64,000 bases of DNA, from assembly GCA_019137255.1 (NCBI GenBank), contig WPDH01000027.1, positions 1-64,000 of the forward strand. The letters are read 5' to 3'. The notes beneath the pieces were generated by a model. It saw only the letters and a program-made list of their open reading frames with translations, was not told the origin of the DNA and did no database searches. Every line of letters begins with the position of its first letter. Within the stretch, counting starts at the first letter, position 1. The position numbers and the translations under genes are program-made. Source of the DNA: Corinectria fuckeliana. Its lineage: Eukaryota; Ascomycota; Sordariomycetes; Hypocreales; Nectriaceae. Shown piece by piece: positions 11,579 through 21,444 of the stretch.

Positions 11579-13273
11579 TCCATGGGGGCTATCGCACCAG
11601 AGGAAACCACGGAGCGCTCTGTATGATTGTGTATTACAAAACTGTGCCCCTCTAGGAAGAAGATACCCCAACTCTCAACCGAATTTGCGTTGTTTCCGAT
11701 GGTTGCATGAAATTCGATGTCTAATGACTTTTATGCGGACGTTGGCCAGTAATTAATTACCCACATCTCATCCCAGGTTCTCGGTTCCCAGGTTCCCGAC
11801 TCTCCCACGAACCGAACCAAATCTACTGACCCTGTCAACTGTCAACTTCAACTCACACCAATAAAATCCCGCCGCTGTGCAAAACCCCAGCACCGCCTCT
11901 GTGGAGATCACCGGACAGGCCCTGCGGCCGCGGTCGGCGACCTGAATAACCGTCAGGCATGAAGACACTGCAGCAGGGCTGAAGTGGCGCGGAGTAAAAG
12001 CATAGGGAGAACCAGCCAGTGTCGGGATTATTTTGACCACGGGGCTGGCATGGCAGGCAAGCAGGCAGACGGACAGACAGACTCGCCCTTGCACAAACCC
12101 GTCTCCTCCCAACAAGCCAGGATTGGACTTTGCCCTCGGAGATGCGCGTTGCCTGGCTGTCTAACCGTTGACCGTGCCCCTGTGCTCATTACGGCAGACT
12201 CGTGGCGCCGTGGACAGTGTCGACTCGCCGTGTTCCCCAATCCTGAGAGGCTGCGATCAAGCAAGTGGCGAGACATGACGCTGCCCGGCCAGAGGCGGGC
12301 CGGCAGTGCTCTTGAGAACTGAGAAGGTCGTTTGTGTGTCGTAAGCTCTCCCTGTCCAAGCAAGAGTCGCGCCGGCACTGGGTCTGCGGCAGCGGTGCTG
12401 TTACGCCAACACGTCGTTCGTCATCTGTTGTTGAAGATTCCACGTACCGGTGGCGGGACGGTCAGGTCCCCGAAGATACGACAAACAGGGGGGTATATAT
12501 CTATATATGCTTAGCAGACTCTTGGCGGTCGCGATCATGTCCATGCACCTGACAGAGCCGAGGTTGTCGATGTCGAGACACGAGGAGAGACAGAGTAATT
12601 ATTACATACGGTAAGACGGGACAGGTCCATGTGCCTCAACTCGCGATGAGGCTTACGGAGGGCGCCCTACCTGTACGTAATTAGTGCATAGTCATTGAGT
12701 CAATGAATGACATGGATAGGCTTGAGTAGCTGGGCGCCAGAACCTTCAAGGGCCGCTGAGTACCTGTGACTCGTTAATTATGCGCTTCGCTTCTTCTCAC
12801 TCTCACCGTGCATGAGCGAGGCTTGTCGATCGCTAGCTTTGTGTCTCGGTTAATCCTCATAGGCCTGCTGAGCTTGAAGAGGCTGATGATATACATCGGG
12901 ATGAAGTGCTGATTGGGGTTTGATATCTCTACAAGCTGCTTCGTACTTACAACGGAAATCACCTGCTATTCTTAGGGGAAAAAAACATAGCCCATTTCCA
13001 AGCTTACTCTTTGTGCAAATGTCTTGGTCCCTTGATCTGTTTTGGAGCCGTTGCCTTGTCGGCGGTGACTCTTGGCTGTGTCGCTTATTTTGTCCGGGCT
13101 TTAATTGCCCTGTCACCCTCTTCCTCAGAAGCCTGTGCTGTGCTTGCCTCTTTTTGGAGTTGCATATAACGGTCAGATCTTCCGCCACTCTTCTAGTATT
13201 ACCTGGCGCCATTTCCTCTCAAGCTTTGCCTCTACACCTTGGTTCACACTGAACCCATCTCGCAACCCTCGTC
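11579..13273. other. Spacer upstream of the DUF2235 gene
   Basis: No gene seen in 1.7 kb. ORFs here are short and lack domains. The last 250 bases are T/C-rich and probably contain the promoter and leader of the DUF2235 gene. Confidence 0.55.
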
Positions 13274-15081
13274 ATGGGCTCCAACGTCCCCGTAACAACC
13301 AAGCGCCTGATTGCATGCTGCGATGGAACGTGGATGGACAGCGACAATGGATACGAAGAGCCCGGACTGCTAAGATCCGAAGGTACTCTCCAGGTCCCTT
13401 CTAACGTGACTCGTATTTCGCGCTGCTTCAAGCGAAGGTGCAGTGATGGCAAGCTCCAAATCATCTCCTACGAGTCCGGTGTCGGGACTGGTAGCAACGC
13501 GCTCGACAGCATCACCGGAGGTGCGTTTGGACTGGGTCTTTCCGAGGTTGGTGCTCGTTTTGATAGCTCGTTGGAGACGATGTAGATTAACAGGGCCTCA
13601 TTAGCGAATGCGAGAGACGTACTCTTACCTATGCGCCAACTACATGGATGGCGATGAGATCATTCTGGTGGGCTATTCCCGCGGTGCCTTTACTGTCCGC
13701 TCAGTGGCCGGCATGGTTGGTGCTCTTGGTCTCCTCACACGAGAGGGTGTTGAGCACTTCTACCCCATTTTCAAGGATATGCAGCACTGGACGGATCTTC
13801 ACTACAAGGATCCGCTGCCCAACGTGCCCTTCACAAACAAGCCCAAGGGCCCCAACGCGGCCAAGGAGTACCGAGCTCGGCTCGAGAAGTTGGGCTACAC
13901 TCGTGTCAAGCAGGACGGAGGACACGGCGAACTCATAAAGATCAAGGCCGTCTGCGTGTGGGATACCGTTGGCAGTCTGGGCATCCCGCGGGTTGCATGG
14001 CTGGACAAACTGGGAATCCGCGCTGATAACGAAGAATAAGTCCACCCTGACCCGAGGTTGACGCCGTCCCATACTGACTTTGGAGCACGTATAAGTGGTA
14101 TGACACGAGCCTGTCGGACCGCATCGAGCATGCCTTCCAAGCCCTCGCGTTGGACGAGACCCGTCCGCCATTTATCCCGGCCATCTGGGAGAGGCTTCCT
14201 GCGAACAAGCAGACGACGGATCTGAGACAAGTGTGGTTTCCCGGGAACCATGCAAACTGTGGCGGTGGCTGGGAAGACCAGGGAATCGCCAACTGCACTT
14301 TAGCATGTAAGTCAGAAACCGCCTCGTTCTGGACTGGGTTATTGGGTGACTCCTGGGACCGACGTGTTGCAGTGTTAATTCCTACGCAGGGATGATGGAT
14401 CAACTGGCATCTGTTGGTGTAGAGTTCGACACACCGTCTTTGGAGCGCGTCTTCCACCAAAACAGGGCGTATTATGAGACTTCGTTCGCGACCTTGAAGG
14501 GCAAGAAGAAAAAGGGAGTAGTTGAGCAGTGGGCGATTGACGCCATCTTCAAAGGCAACTCACCAATCCGCCCTTGGGGCCTCGGTGCCATCAACAAGGC
14601 GTCCAGTCTCTTGTACAAGCTTTCTGGCCAGATTATCAGAAGCCCGGGACTCTACAAGCCGACCGATCCGAAGACGAAGCTCGATGTCGACCGCTTCCTC
14701 ATGGACACCAACGAACGGATCCATAGCACGGTGCGGATCCGTCTAACCTGCAAGGGTCTCGGTCTCGACGACAAGGCCATTTGGGACTGTCCCGCCCTAT
14801 TGAAGAACTGGAAGGTAAAGCGCATTCAAGAGAAGTTTGAAGATCCGGTGCCATTTCATCCCGGCTGGGATCCTGAGGTGGAGAGGGATGCCCTTGAACA
14901 CCCCAACGACTGCAGTAAGGGCCGATGGATCTGGGAGTACTGCGGCGACGAGGAGGACGCGCCTACGGACAAGAAGCAGCGGATCATGGTGGAGGAGCCA
15001 CTGGGTCCGTACGAGCGACATCTGCTCAAGCTGTCGGCCGGGACGCCCCATATCTTCCAATTTGCGGATTCTCAGGAGTAG
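13274..15081 (+). CDS. DUF2235 family alpha/beta hydrolase with an abnormal splice donor
   Basis: A four-exon gene. Exons: 13274-13546, 13605-14035, 14086-14306, 14390-15081, giving 538 aa. DUF2235 proteins have an alpha/beta-hydrolase core related to bacterial type VI phospholipase effectors; the fungal members are uncharacterised. Seen here: the N-terminal strand KRLIACCDGTWMD, the nucleophile elbow GYSRGA with Ser116, and the family block VCVWDTVGSLGIPR, then DTSLSDRIEHAFQALALDE and VWFPGNHANCGGGW. Introns 1 and 3 have GT..AG ends. Intron 2 does not: at 14036 the donor reads ATAAGT instead of GTAAGT. Exon joining at that point keeps frame with the acceptor at 14085. If it is not spliced, translation stops at the TAA at 14037-14039 after about 235 residues. 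The gene may therefore use a rare AT-AG intron, be a broken allele, or contain a sequence error. Confidence 0.82.
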
Positions 15082-15708
15082 GTTCGTTCACAGACATTGG
15101 TTTAGGATGGGAATTCGAGGTGAATCAAGCGAGATTTGTATCAAGGCGTTGGAAAAAACCAAGAAGAGGGCCAGTGGGAATTTGACAACGAACGATGCCA
15201 TCGAGCAGCATTGGCGCAACTAGGATAAGTAGGGGACAAGATATGGCAAGACTGAGCGATCTAGGCCGGTCGAACACATGTCGTTTATTCATTACTGAGC
15301 ATAATCTTGATGCTCTAGGATGTGTTTGAGAAAATTATAAAGTAGATTGTTTTCGATTCTTAATCTTAACTGAACGTGACATATTATGCCTGTGAAACTT
15401 TGGTCTTCGCAACGACGTCACGGTCACGTGCGGTCGCGCCTTGCCAACATGACGGGTGGGAAGTCAACTTTTTTGGTGGACAGGCATTTTAACTACTTCT
15501 ATACTTCGACCTTTGTCGTTCTCTCAGAAGAGCTTCGCCACGCTTTCTCAGCGTGATCGCATTGCGTTCGGGCCATAGCGTGTTGTTCTGAAATTTGACC
15601 CGAATTTTGGGCTGGCCATCTTCCCTTGGACATCATCTATGCCCACAGAGTCTGGCCCACGGCCTTCGCCAACTGCCTCTTGCTGATTCAACCCCCGACG
15701 AGACAACC
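15082..15708. other. Promoter region of the J-domain gene
   Basis: No gene in these 627 bases. It joins the 3' end of the DUF2235 gene to the leader of the J-domain gene. A GACGTCA element (15414-15420) and an E-box CACGTG (15425-15430) lie together about 280 bases before the next start codon, and are candidate bZIP/bHLH sites by sequence only. Confidence 0.45.
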
Positions 15709-16554
15709 ATGGACTCCAAGGCCGTAGACTTGCTGCAGTACGCGCAGGAGTACGCGTCGAAAGATGTCGACCTCTACGACCTGCTGGGCATCGACGCCCT
15801 CACCCCGAAAGACGACATCCACCGCGCATGGCGAAAGCGCTCCATGAAGTACCACCCCGACAAGGCCGGCGACAACTTCGACGACGAGAAATGGCAGCTG
15901 TTCGAGCGCGCGCGCGACGTCCTCTCCGACCCCGCCGCGCGCGCGGCCTACGACAATGCCATCAAGGCGGTCCTGTTGCGCAAGCAGGAGCACGAGGCCA
16001 TGGACAAGCAGCGCAGGCACTTCGTCGACGACCTGGAGGCGCGCGAGAACGCGTACAAGCGCCAGAAGGAGGAGAAGGAGCAGGGCGACAAGGATGCGAT
16101 AGAGAAGGAGAGGGCGCGGTTGCACGAGGAGCGACGCATGCGCGAGGAGGAGGAGAAGCGACAGGTCGACGCGGCCCAAGAGATGGAGGACCTCGCTGAA
16201 GCCAGACGGCGCCTCAAGGAAAAGAAGGAGAAGAAGAAGCAGGACGACGCAAGAGAGAAGTTCCTGCGCAAGGCAAGGAAGGCTGCCGCTGGTGCGGACA
16301 AGTCACAACCTCAGGAGCCCCGGAAAAGCGTCATTGTTGTCCCAGGAGACTACGTTGTCGACTTGGGCGCTGAAAGAAGAAAGTACTGGGAACTGGTCTG
16401 TGACAAACTCAAAGCCGTGCAGGCTGTGAGAAATCTCAACAAGCGAGAGTCAACACCTGGGGAGCAGGAGGAGGCGCAGCGAGGCCTGCAAGAGGCGAAA
16501 CGGAAGATACATCAAGCTGAAGTGAAGTTTGCCGAGGAGAAGTCAGCAGCCTGA
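15709..16554 (+). CDS. J-domain protein, Cwf23/DNAJC17-like
   Basis: A single-exon gene of 281 aa. The ATG at 15709 follows ACAACC and starts just before the J domain; the frame opens upstream without an ATG. Residues 21-85 form the J domain (DLYDLLGIDALTPKDDIHRA...) with the Hsp70-activating HPD at 49-51 and the closing LSDPAARAAYD. Next comes a long, highly charged coiled coil (about residues 95-225, including DLEARENAYKRQKEE), then a short C-terminal segment with VIVVPGDYVVDLGAERRKYW. This order, J domain plus the LEARE helix, resembles the spliceosome-associated Cwf23/Cwc23/DNAJC17 group, whose longer members carry a C-terminal RRM; I see no clear RRM here. The gene ends 97 bases from the convergent amidohydrolase gene. 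Confidence 0.87.
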   Translation: MDSKAVDLLQYAQEYASKDVDLYDLLGIDALTPKDDIHRAWRKRSMKYHPDKAGDNFDDEKWQLFERARDVLSDPAARAAYDNAIKAVLLRKQEHEAMDKQRRHFVDDLEARENAYKRQKEEKEQGDKDAIEKERARLHEERRMREEEEKRQVDAAQEMEDLAEARRRLKEKKEKKKQDDAREKFLRKARKAAAGADKSQPQEPRKSVIVVPGDYVVDLGAERRKYWELVCDKLKAVQAVRNLNKRESTPGEQEEAQRGLQEAKRKIHQAEVKFAEEKSAA

Positions 16555-16651
16555 AAGGAAACCAGAAGAATGACAAACGACACAAGCCAGGTAGTTCTCT
16601 ATATACCAAAATGGCTTGCTCGTTTTGATTACTAACATGGTGTATCTAGTC

Positions 16652-17782
16652 TCATGCATCCTCGTTAAGACGCAAAATGTTGATGGCATTCCCACCCATA
16701 ATAGCCTTGGCCTGAGCGGAGCCCTCTCCAACCGCCTTGGCCACTGCTGCGGCATTGAGGCTAACACTCTCCCACTCTCCCTGCTCGTCGGTTGTGAGAG
16801 GAGGGAAGAAGGGGTGGTCGGTACCAAACATGAGTCGGTCGGCTCCGCTGGCGTCAATGGCAGCCGTGAGTCCAACCTCCGAATAGACGACGGCGTCGAG
16901 GTACACCTGTTCCTTCAATACATCCCAAACCGTCCTGCGGCCTTGGCCTACCTTGCCCTCACGAACGAGCTGGCCGTCATGCATGATACAGCTCTCGATC
17001 CGACCGGCGAGAAACGGCAGCGTCCCGCCACTGTGAGCGAGGATTATGCGTAGCTGGCGTACCTTGTCGAAAACGCCCGAGAGGTACATTCTCGTCACTG
17101 CAATCGTCGTTTCCATGGTGAATCCAAGAGCCAGTGGTAGGACATGGCCATACTCGCTCGCCCTTGGACCCCAAACATCGTTGGGGAGGCCGTAATGGGG
17201 ATGGAGGAAGATTGTGAGCTGGGCAGCGGCTAGGGCCTCGAATATAGGCAGGAGATTGGGATCATCCAGGCCCTTCCCAAGCCCCGATGTGCCCAGGATG
17301 ACTCCTCGACAGTACTTGAGGCCCTTGAGGTGGTTTATTGAGGAGAGCACCGTATCAAGCGGCGCAGTTAGGGGGAGTGTGCCGAAGAAGTACAGACGTG
17401 CGGGATGTTGGCCACACATGGTCGAGAACTCATTGTTGACGGACTCTGCCATCTGACCCGACTCGGACGGGTCCAGGAAATCCAGCCATGGATTGGCGAG
17501 TGAAATGACGGAGATGTCTATGTGGTGCGTATCCATGAAGTGCATCTTCTGGGCGAGGGAGGCATAGTGGGATGTCAAGGGGCGGCCTGGTGGGTTTGCG
17601 GCAGCATCTTGCGTCGCCTCCTCGAGAGCCTTGACCTCTGTCTGTAGGAGGATGAGGCGCGGATCGGGGGTTTGAGAAAAGCTCCGGACGAGGGGGATGG
17701 TGGAGCGGGATTCGAGGATGCGGATGTAGGAGGGAGGGTACATGTGGGTGTGGATGTCGACGACTGGCATGGAGGGCGACAT
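16652..17782 (-). CDS. Amidohydrolase of the ACMSD-like family
   Basis: A single-exon gene of 376 aa. It belongs to the amidohydrolase-2 superfamily, which includes 2-amino-3-carboxymuconate-semialdehyde decarboxylase, gamma-resorcylate decarboxylase and related non-oxidative decarboxylases. Metal-site motifs are visible in order: DIHTHMYPP with His11 and His13, the strand-end IFLHPHYG, IILAHSGGTLPF, and the late MFGTDHPFFPP carrying the catalytic Asp. The family length of 330-380 aa is matched. Substrate cannot be read from sequence; fungal members act in tryptophan/kynurenine or aromatic acid breakdown. Its 3' end faces the J-domain gene (97 bases apart) and its 5' end faces a dioxygenase gene across 831 bases, so the latter pair may share control elements. 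A GGT-rich repeat lies in its leader. Confidence 0.87.
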   Translation of the reverse strand: MSPSMPVVDIHTHMYPPSYIRILESRSTIPLVRSFSQTPDPRLILLQTEVKALEEATQDAAANPPGRPLTSHYASLAQKMHFMDTHHIDISVISLANPWLDFLDPSESGQMAESVNNEFSTMCGQHPARLYFFGTLPLTAPLDTVLSSINHLKGLKYCRGVILGTSGLGKGLDDPNLLPIFEALAAAQLTIFLHPHYGLPNDVWGPRASEYGHVLPLALGFTMETTIAVTRMYLSGVFDKVRQLRIILAHSGGTLPFLAGRIESCIMHDGQLVREGKVGQGRRTVWDVLKEQVYLDAVVYSEVGLTAAIDASGADRLMFGTDHPFFPPLTTDEQGEWESVSLNAAAVAKAVGEGSAQAKAIMGGNAINILRLNEDA

Positions 17783-17902
17783 GGTTTCAGGCGGGGGGGC
17801 ATCAGCTCTTGGCTGAAGTGAAGTGAGGCAAAGATAATTGGACTGAACTGAACGAGAGCATATGGGTTTGAGAGAGTGTTGCCTGTGGCCTGGAGCTTAT
17901 AG

Positions 17903-17934
17903 TGTGGTGGTGATGGTGGTGGTGGTGGGTGATG
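17903..17934. repeat. GGT/ACC trinucleotide repeat
   Basis: An imperfect GGT array on the plus strand, read as CAC/ACC repeats in the leader of the minus-strand amidohydrolase gene. A short ORF crossing it would encode a His run, but it has no other support. Confidence 0.6.
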
Positions 17935-18385
17935 TTGATTGCGGGGTTCAAGCCGATGATGTCTCGCTCAATATGCACGCAAGATATCAATGTCCCGAAG
18001 GTTTCCATAACCGCGTCAAGGATGGAAACATTCTTTTAAGCAAGCTACCTTGGCCAATGGACCTTCCGAAAGCAGATGCTGTGCCGCCAGACTAACCTAA
18101 GTCTAGATTAACTCACAATGCCGGAAAGAAGACAGATTGGTGAGGTGCAATGTGGAAGGTCGCAACCGCGGCCCGCCGTTCCCCACATGATACCCGACAT
18201 CCGGCAATGGGCGTTATCGACTCTCTCACCCAACTTGCTTGCCCTCTTATCAGCGGCCGCTTGATCGGTGAGGGGTCGCCCTGCAAGTTCCATGCAAGCA
18301 CCTGAGACTTGCGTTCCAATGATATTGCGACGTCATTCCCTATCAAGCGAGACCAACGAGACGGACGGGCTCTTCCCGGTCAAGT

Positions 18386-18403
18386 GTGGCCGGCGCCGGC
18401 CAC
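18386..18403. promoter_or_regulatory. 18-bp GC palindrome GTGGCCGGCGCCGGCCAC
   Basis: A perfect inverted repeat lying 211 bases before the dioxygenase start codon. It contains closely spaced CGG and CCG triplets, the half-sites bound by fungal Zn2Cys6 transcription factors. Two copies of TGGCACCTGAGG follow within 40 bases. Binding is unproven. Confidence 0.4.
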
Positions 18404-18613
18404 TTCCTGAGGGATGGCACCTGAGGTAGTGGCACCTGAGGCATCTAAGGTCTCCCAATGGGCGAGAGTTGAGGAGGTACGAACCTTGTGGCCAGTGGCT
18501 TGTTCCATAAGACAGTCTACATCTCCTCAATTCTCAATTCACCAAGTCTCAAGCACCGAGTAGACCAGATCCTCGGTGATCCTGCACAGCTTGACTAATA
18601 AATCATCAACGCC

Positions 18614-19818
18614 ATGGCTTCGTCCGACGCTGCTGTTAGCAAGGAGGGTCTTCTCATCCCCGTACGTTGTGGCCGCTGACTTATCTACACTGTCTACTCT
18701 ACACTACCTATCTAGTCCATGCTCACACTCACTAACCCCTCGCCCAAGCTCATCGACTTCTCTCGCTTCCTCAACGGAGCCCCCGCGGAGCGCAGCGAGA
18801 CTGCAAAGGCCATCCTCCATGGCTTCCAGACCGCCGGCTTCATCTACCTGAAGAACCACGCGGTCCCCAGCGACGACCTGAAGCATGCCTTCTCCATGTC
18901 GGCTCGCTTCTTCGACCAGCCGCTCGATGCCAAGTTGAATCTGAGCTGGACGACGCCCGAGGCCAACCGCGGGTACTCGGCGCCGGGCCGCGAAAAGGTC
19001 AGCCAGCTCAAGGACCTCGACGCGGTAAAGAAGGTCCGCGACGCTGCTCCAGACCTAAAAGAGACGTACGAGATTGGCCGTGAAGGCGAACCCGGCCACC
19101 CCAACCAGTGGCCCGAAGCGAAAGGCACCCTCGCCAATTTCAAGGCCGACATGCTGGGGTTCCATGATCAGTGCAAGAAGCTGCATGTTGAGGTCATGAG
19201 AGCCATCGCCGTGGGCATGGGCCTGGACGAGGAGTTCTTCGAATCGTTTGTAGATGTAGGCGACAACACTCTGCGGCTGCTGCACTACCCCGAGGTCAAG
19301 AGTGAAGTTTTCAGGGTCAACCCTGGTGCCGTGCGTGCTGGAGAGCATAGTGTGAGTATTGAAGCCGACGTAGACCTTCTCCCAGGCTCTTTTCTAACTC
19401 GACCAGGACTACGGATCCGTCACTTTGCTCTTCCAGGACCAACGGGGCGGGTTGCAAGTCAAGAGCCCAAACGGGCAATTTGTCGATGCTACTCCCATTG
19501 AAGGCACCGTAGTCATCAATGCCGGCGACTTGCTTGCCCGGTGGAGCAACGACACTATCAAGAGCACCATTCACCGCGTCGTCGAGCCGCCCCGGAAGGC
19601 GGAGCAGACTTACCCCCCGCGTTACAGCATCGCGTAAACACACTGACATCTGCCCTTTGTGTGTGCGTGGCTAACATGCCCTCAGGTACTTTTGCAACCC
19701 CAACTTTGACAGCCACATCGAGGCTCTGCCAGGCACGTATGGAACGGAACAAGACAAGAAGTACGCTGGTATCAACAGCGGCGACTACTTGGTCCAGAGA
19801 CTCACTGCCACATACTGA
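18614..19818 (+). CDS. 2-oxoglutarate/Fe(II)-dependent dioxygenase
   Basis: Four exons: 18614-18661, 18716-19351, 19407-19633, 19686-19818, giving 347 aa; all three introns have GT..AG ends. The product is of the isopenicillin-N-synthase-like 2OG-Fe(II) oxygenase family. The N-terminal DIOX_N region runs from about residue 22 (KLIDFSRFLNG) through HGFQTAGFIYLKNH and SAPGREK. The iron ligands are His227 and Asp229 in EHSDYGSVTLL and His284 in STIHRV; Arg300-Tyr-Ser302 is the 2-oxoglutarate-binding RxS. Intron 2 falls exactly between Ser228 and Asp229 of the iron-binding triad. The small first exon (16 codons) makes the ATG at 18614 more likely than the internal one at 18719. Members oxidise small molecules in primary and secondary metabolism; the substrate is not inferable. 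Confidence 0.92.
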
Positions 19819-20220
19819 AGCCTCCGCCCTGCGTTGATGGTACGATGTGAGGATAGAATGTTGGAATTATGTGGAAGTTGTGTTGCTATCCTGTAGTCAC
19901 CAGCTATGAATTACGGACTTGATGAGCACACGAGCCAGGAATCGTCGCTAGTAATCGCCACACCATCTTACCCCAACAAGCATGTCAAAAAAAGCAGCCC
20001 GCAGCGTAAATTGAGGGGTCATGCGTATAGCATAGCCCGATGCTCCCGCCATTCCACGTGGGTAGCCACTTGCATCGGAAGACTGAAGTCATCTGGTCGC
20101 CCGCGTGGGGGGCAGCCTGATCCTACTTATAGGCTTTTATGCATCCTGGCAGAAACATCACGGCCTTGCGGCAACGTTGATTCTCTGCCAGTTCAATCTT
20201 CGTTTTCGAGGGCATCGACT
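19819..20220. other. Spacer before the APH-fold kinase gene
   Basis: About 400 bases. The reading frame of the next gene stays open from an ATG at 19906, but that part has a composition unlike the downstream protein and is more likely promoter and leader. Confidence 0.5.
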
Positions 20221-21444
20221 ATGGCTTCTTCACTAAACCAGGTCGTCGGGCTGGAGCGGTTGCCCTTACAAATGCACCCTCCACCGGAGCCTGTATCATC
20301 CCAGTCTATTCCTGACGAGGAGCCCATCTCCAACGAAAGCCACGAGATAAACAAATGCTTCGACACCCACATGAGAGAAATGTGTCTCCTATTTGCCCGG
20401 TCGACTTATCCAGACATGGAGATAGTCCCAGTAAAGTCACAAGGATATTGTTCGTACACCCTGGCCGTCTCAGCAACTCACCTACTGCAATTCCGCTTCG
20501 GGTCATCTCCACTGGATCTAGGAGTCTGTGAAGAGGCAAGAATGATCTTTGGCGACCTGGTGCCCCGCGTACAGTACCTAGGGCATGTTCCCGACCGTCA
20601 TTCAGAGGACACGGGACATGGACTACTACACGCGTACGCGCAGGAGAGGATCCTTGGCGTGACACTCGAGGAGCTCCAAAGCATGGAAAACGGGGACGAC
20701 GAGATGCGACGACTGTTTCGGAGACGGCTGGTTGAGGATCTGGCCGAAATGTTTGCCATTAGTCTTCATCATGGACGCTCGCGGACTGGTGCGGGGGATG
20801 GTTCTTTCAAAAAGGGTCAAGTTGGAAGCTCGCTTCGATGGCGTCTCAATCTCCTCAAGGACCTGCCCGGAAGATTCCTCCGGGACGCGGTAGCCGAGGC
20901 CACCTCGAACATCGACCGCATCGACCACCTGCCGTGGTGCCTTACCCACGGCGACCTCATTCCCGCCAACATCATGGTCGACCCGTCCACGGGGCATCTG
21001 ACCGGCCTGATTGACTGGGCCGAAGGGGAATGGCTGCCGTTTGGCGTCGGCCTGTACGGCCTCGAAGAAGTCCTCGGCTCCAAGGACGGTCTCGGCGGGT
21101 TCCGGTTCTGCGAAGAGCACGAACGGCTGCGAGTCGCCTTCTGGGACAAGCTCGTTGGGCTGACGACGATGGAAGCCAAGGGCTCGCCGGCCTGGGTTGA
21201 AGGTGCGAGGCTTGCGCAGCGGCTGGGAGTTCTGCTCTGGCGCGGCATCGCGTTCGAGGGCGGGCGGATCGACCGGGTCGTGGAAGCTGGCAGAGATGAT
21301 CTCGAATTACTGAAGTTGGGGCTATTTCTGCAGGCATCATCGAATCCGTCCGAGTCTGGAGTCGTCCATCGTGTCCCCGAACAACACTGCGAGGCTGTTG
21401 TACTCGCTCCGATGCTTAGTCGCAAGGTTACGGGATTCGTGTAA
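20221..21444 (+). CDS. Aminoglycoside phosphotransferase (APH)-fold kinase
   Basis: A single-exon gene of 407 aa from the ATG at 20221. An in-frame ATG at 19906 would add 105 residues of low coding quality, so I prefer the later start. The kinase signature is clear: the Brenner-type loop LTHGDLIPANIMVD with His243, Asp245 and Asn250, and the metal-binding LTGLIDWAEGEW with Asp265. N-terminal to it are YCSYTLAVSATHLLQFRF and an acidic/Pro-rich leader of about 40 residues. Fungal genomes hold dozens of these APH-domain proteins; a few phosphorylate small molecules, most are uncharacterised. The C-terminal helices after residue 300 match the usual family length. There is no signal peptide, so a cytosolic protein is likely. 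Confidence 0.83.
   Translation: MASSLNQVVGLERLPLQMHPPPEPVSSQSIPDEEPISNESHEINKCFDTHMREMCLLFARSTYPDMEIVPVKSQGYCSYTLAVSATHLLQFRFGSSPLDLGVCEEARMIFGDLVPRVQYLGHVPDRHSEDTGHGLLHAYAQERILGVTLEELQSMENGDDEMRRLFRRRLVEDLAEMFAISLHHGRSRTGAGDGSFKKGQVGSSLRWRLNLLKDLPGRFLRDAVAEATSNIDRIDHLPWCLTHGDLIPANIMVDPSTGHLTGLIDWAEGEWLPFGVGLYGLEEVLGSKDGLGGFRFCEEHERLRVAFWDKLVGLTTMEAKGSPAWVEGARLAQRLGVLLWRGIAFEGGRIDRVVEAGRDDLELLKLGLFLQASSNPSESGVVHRVPEQHCEAVVLAPMLSRKVTGFV

Larger units (their letters stand above)
17783..18613. promoter_or_regulatory. Divergent promoter region, amidohydrolase / dioxygenase
   Basis: These 831 bases separate two genes transcribed away from each other. They contain a GGT-rich repeat (17903-17934), an 18-bp GC palindrome (18386-18403) and a direct repeat of TGGCACCTGAGG (18415-18426 and 18430-18441). 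No ORF with coding character was seen. The grouping of palindrome and direct repeat 170-230 bases before the dioxygenase start suggests a control region for it; this is inference. Confidence 0.5.

Noticed and set aside
19906..20220. Upstream extension of the APH-fold kinase from the ATG at 19906
   Set aside because: The added 105 residues have no family similarity and include promoter-like sequence; the ATG at 20221 fits better.
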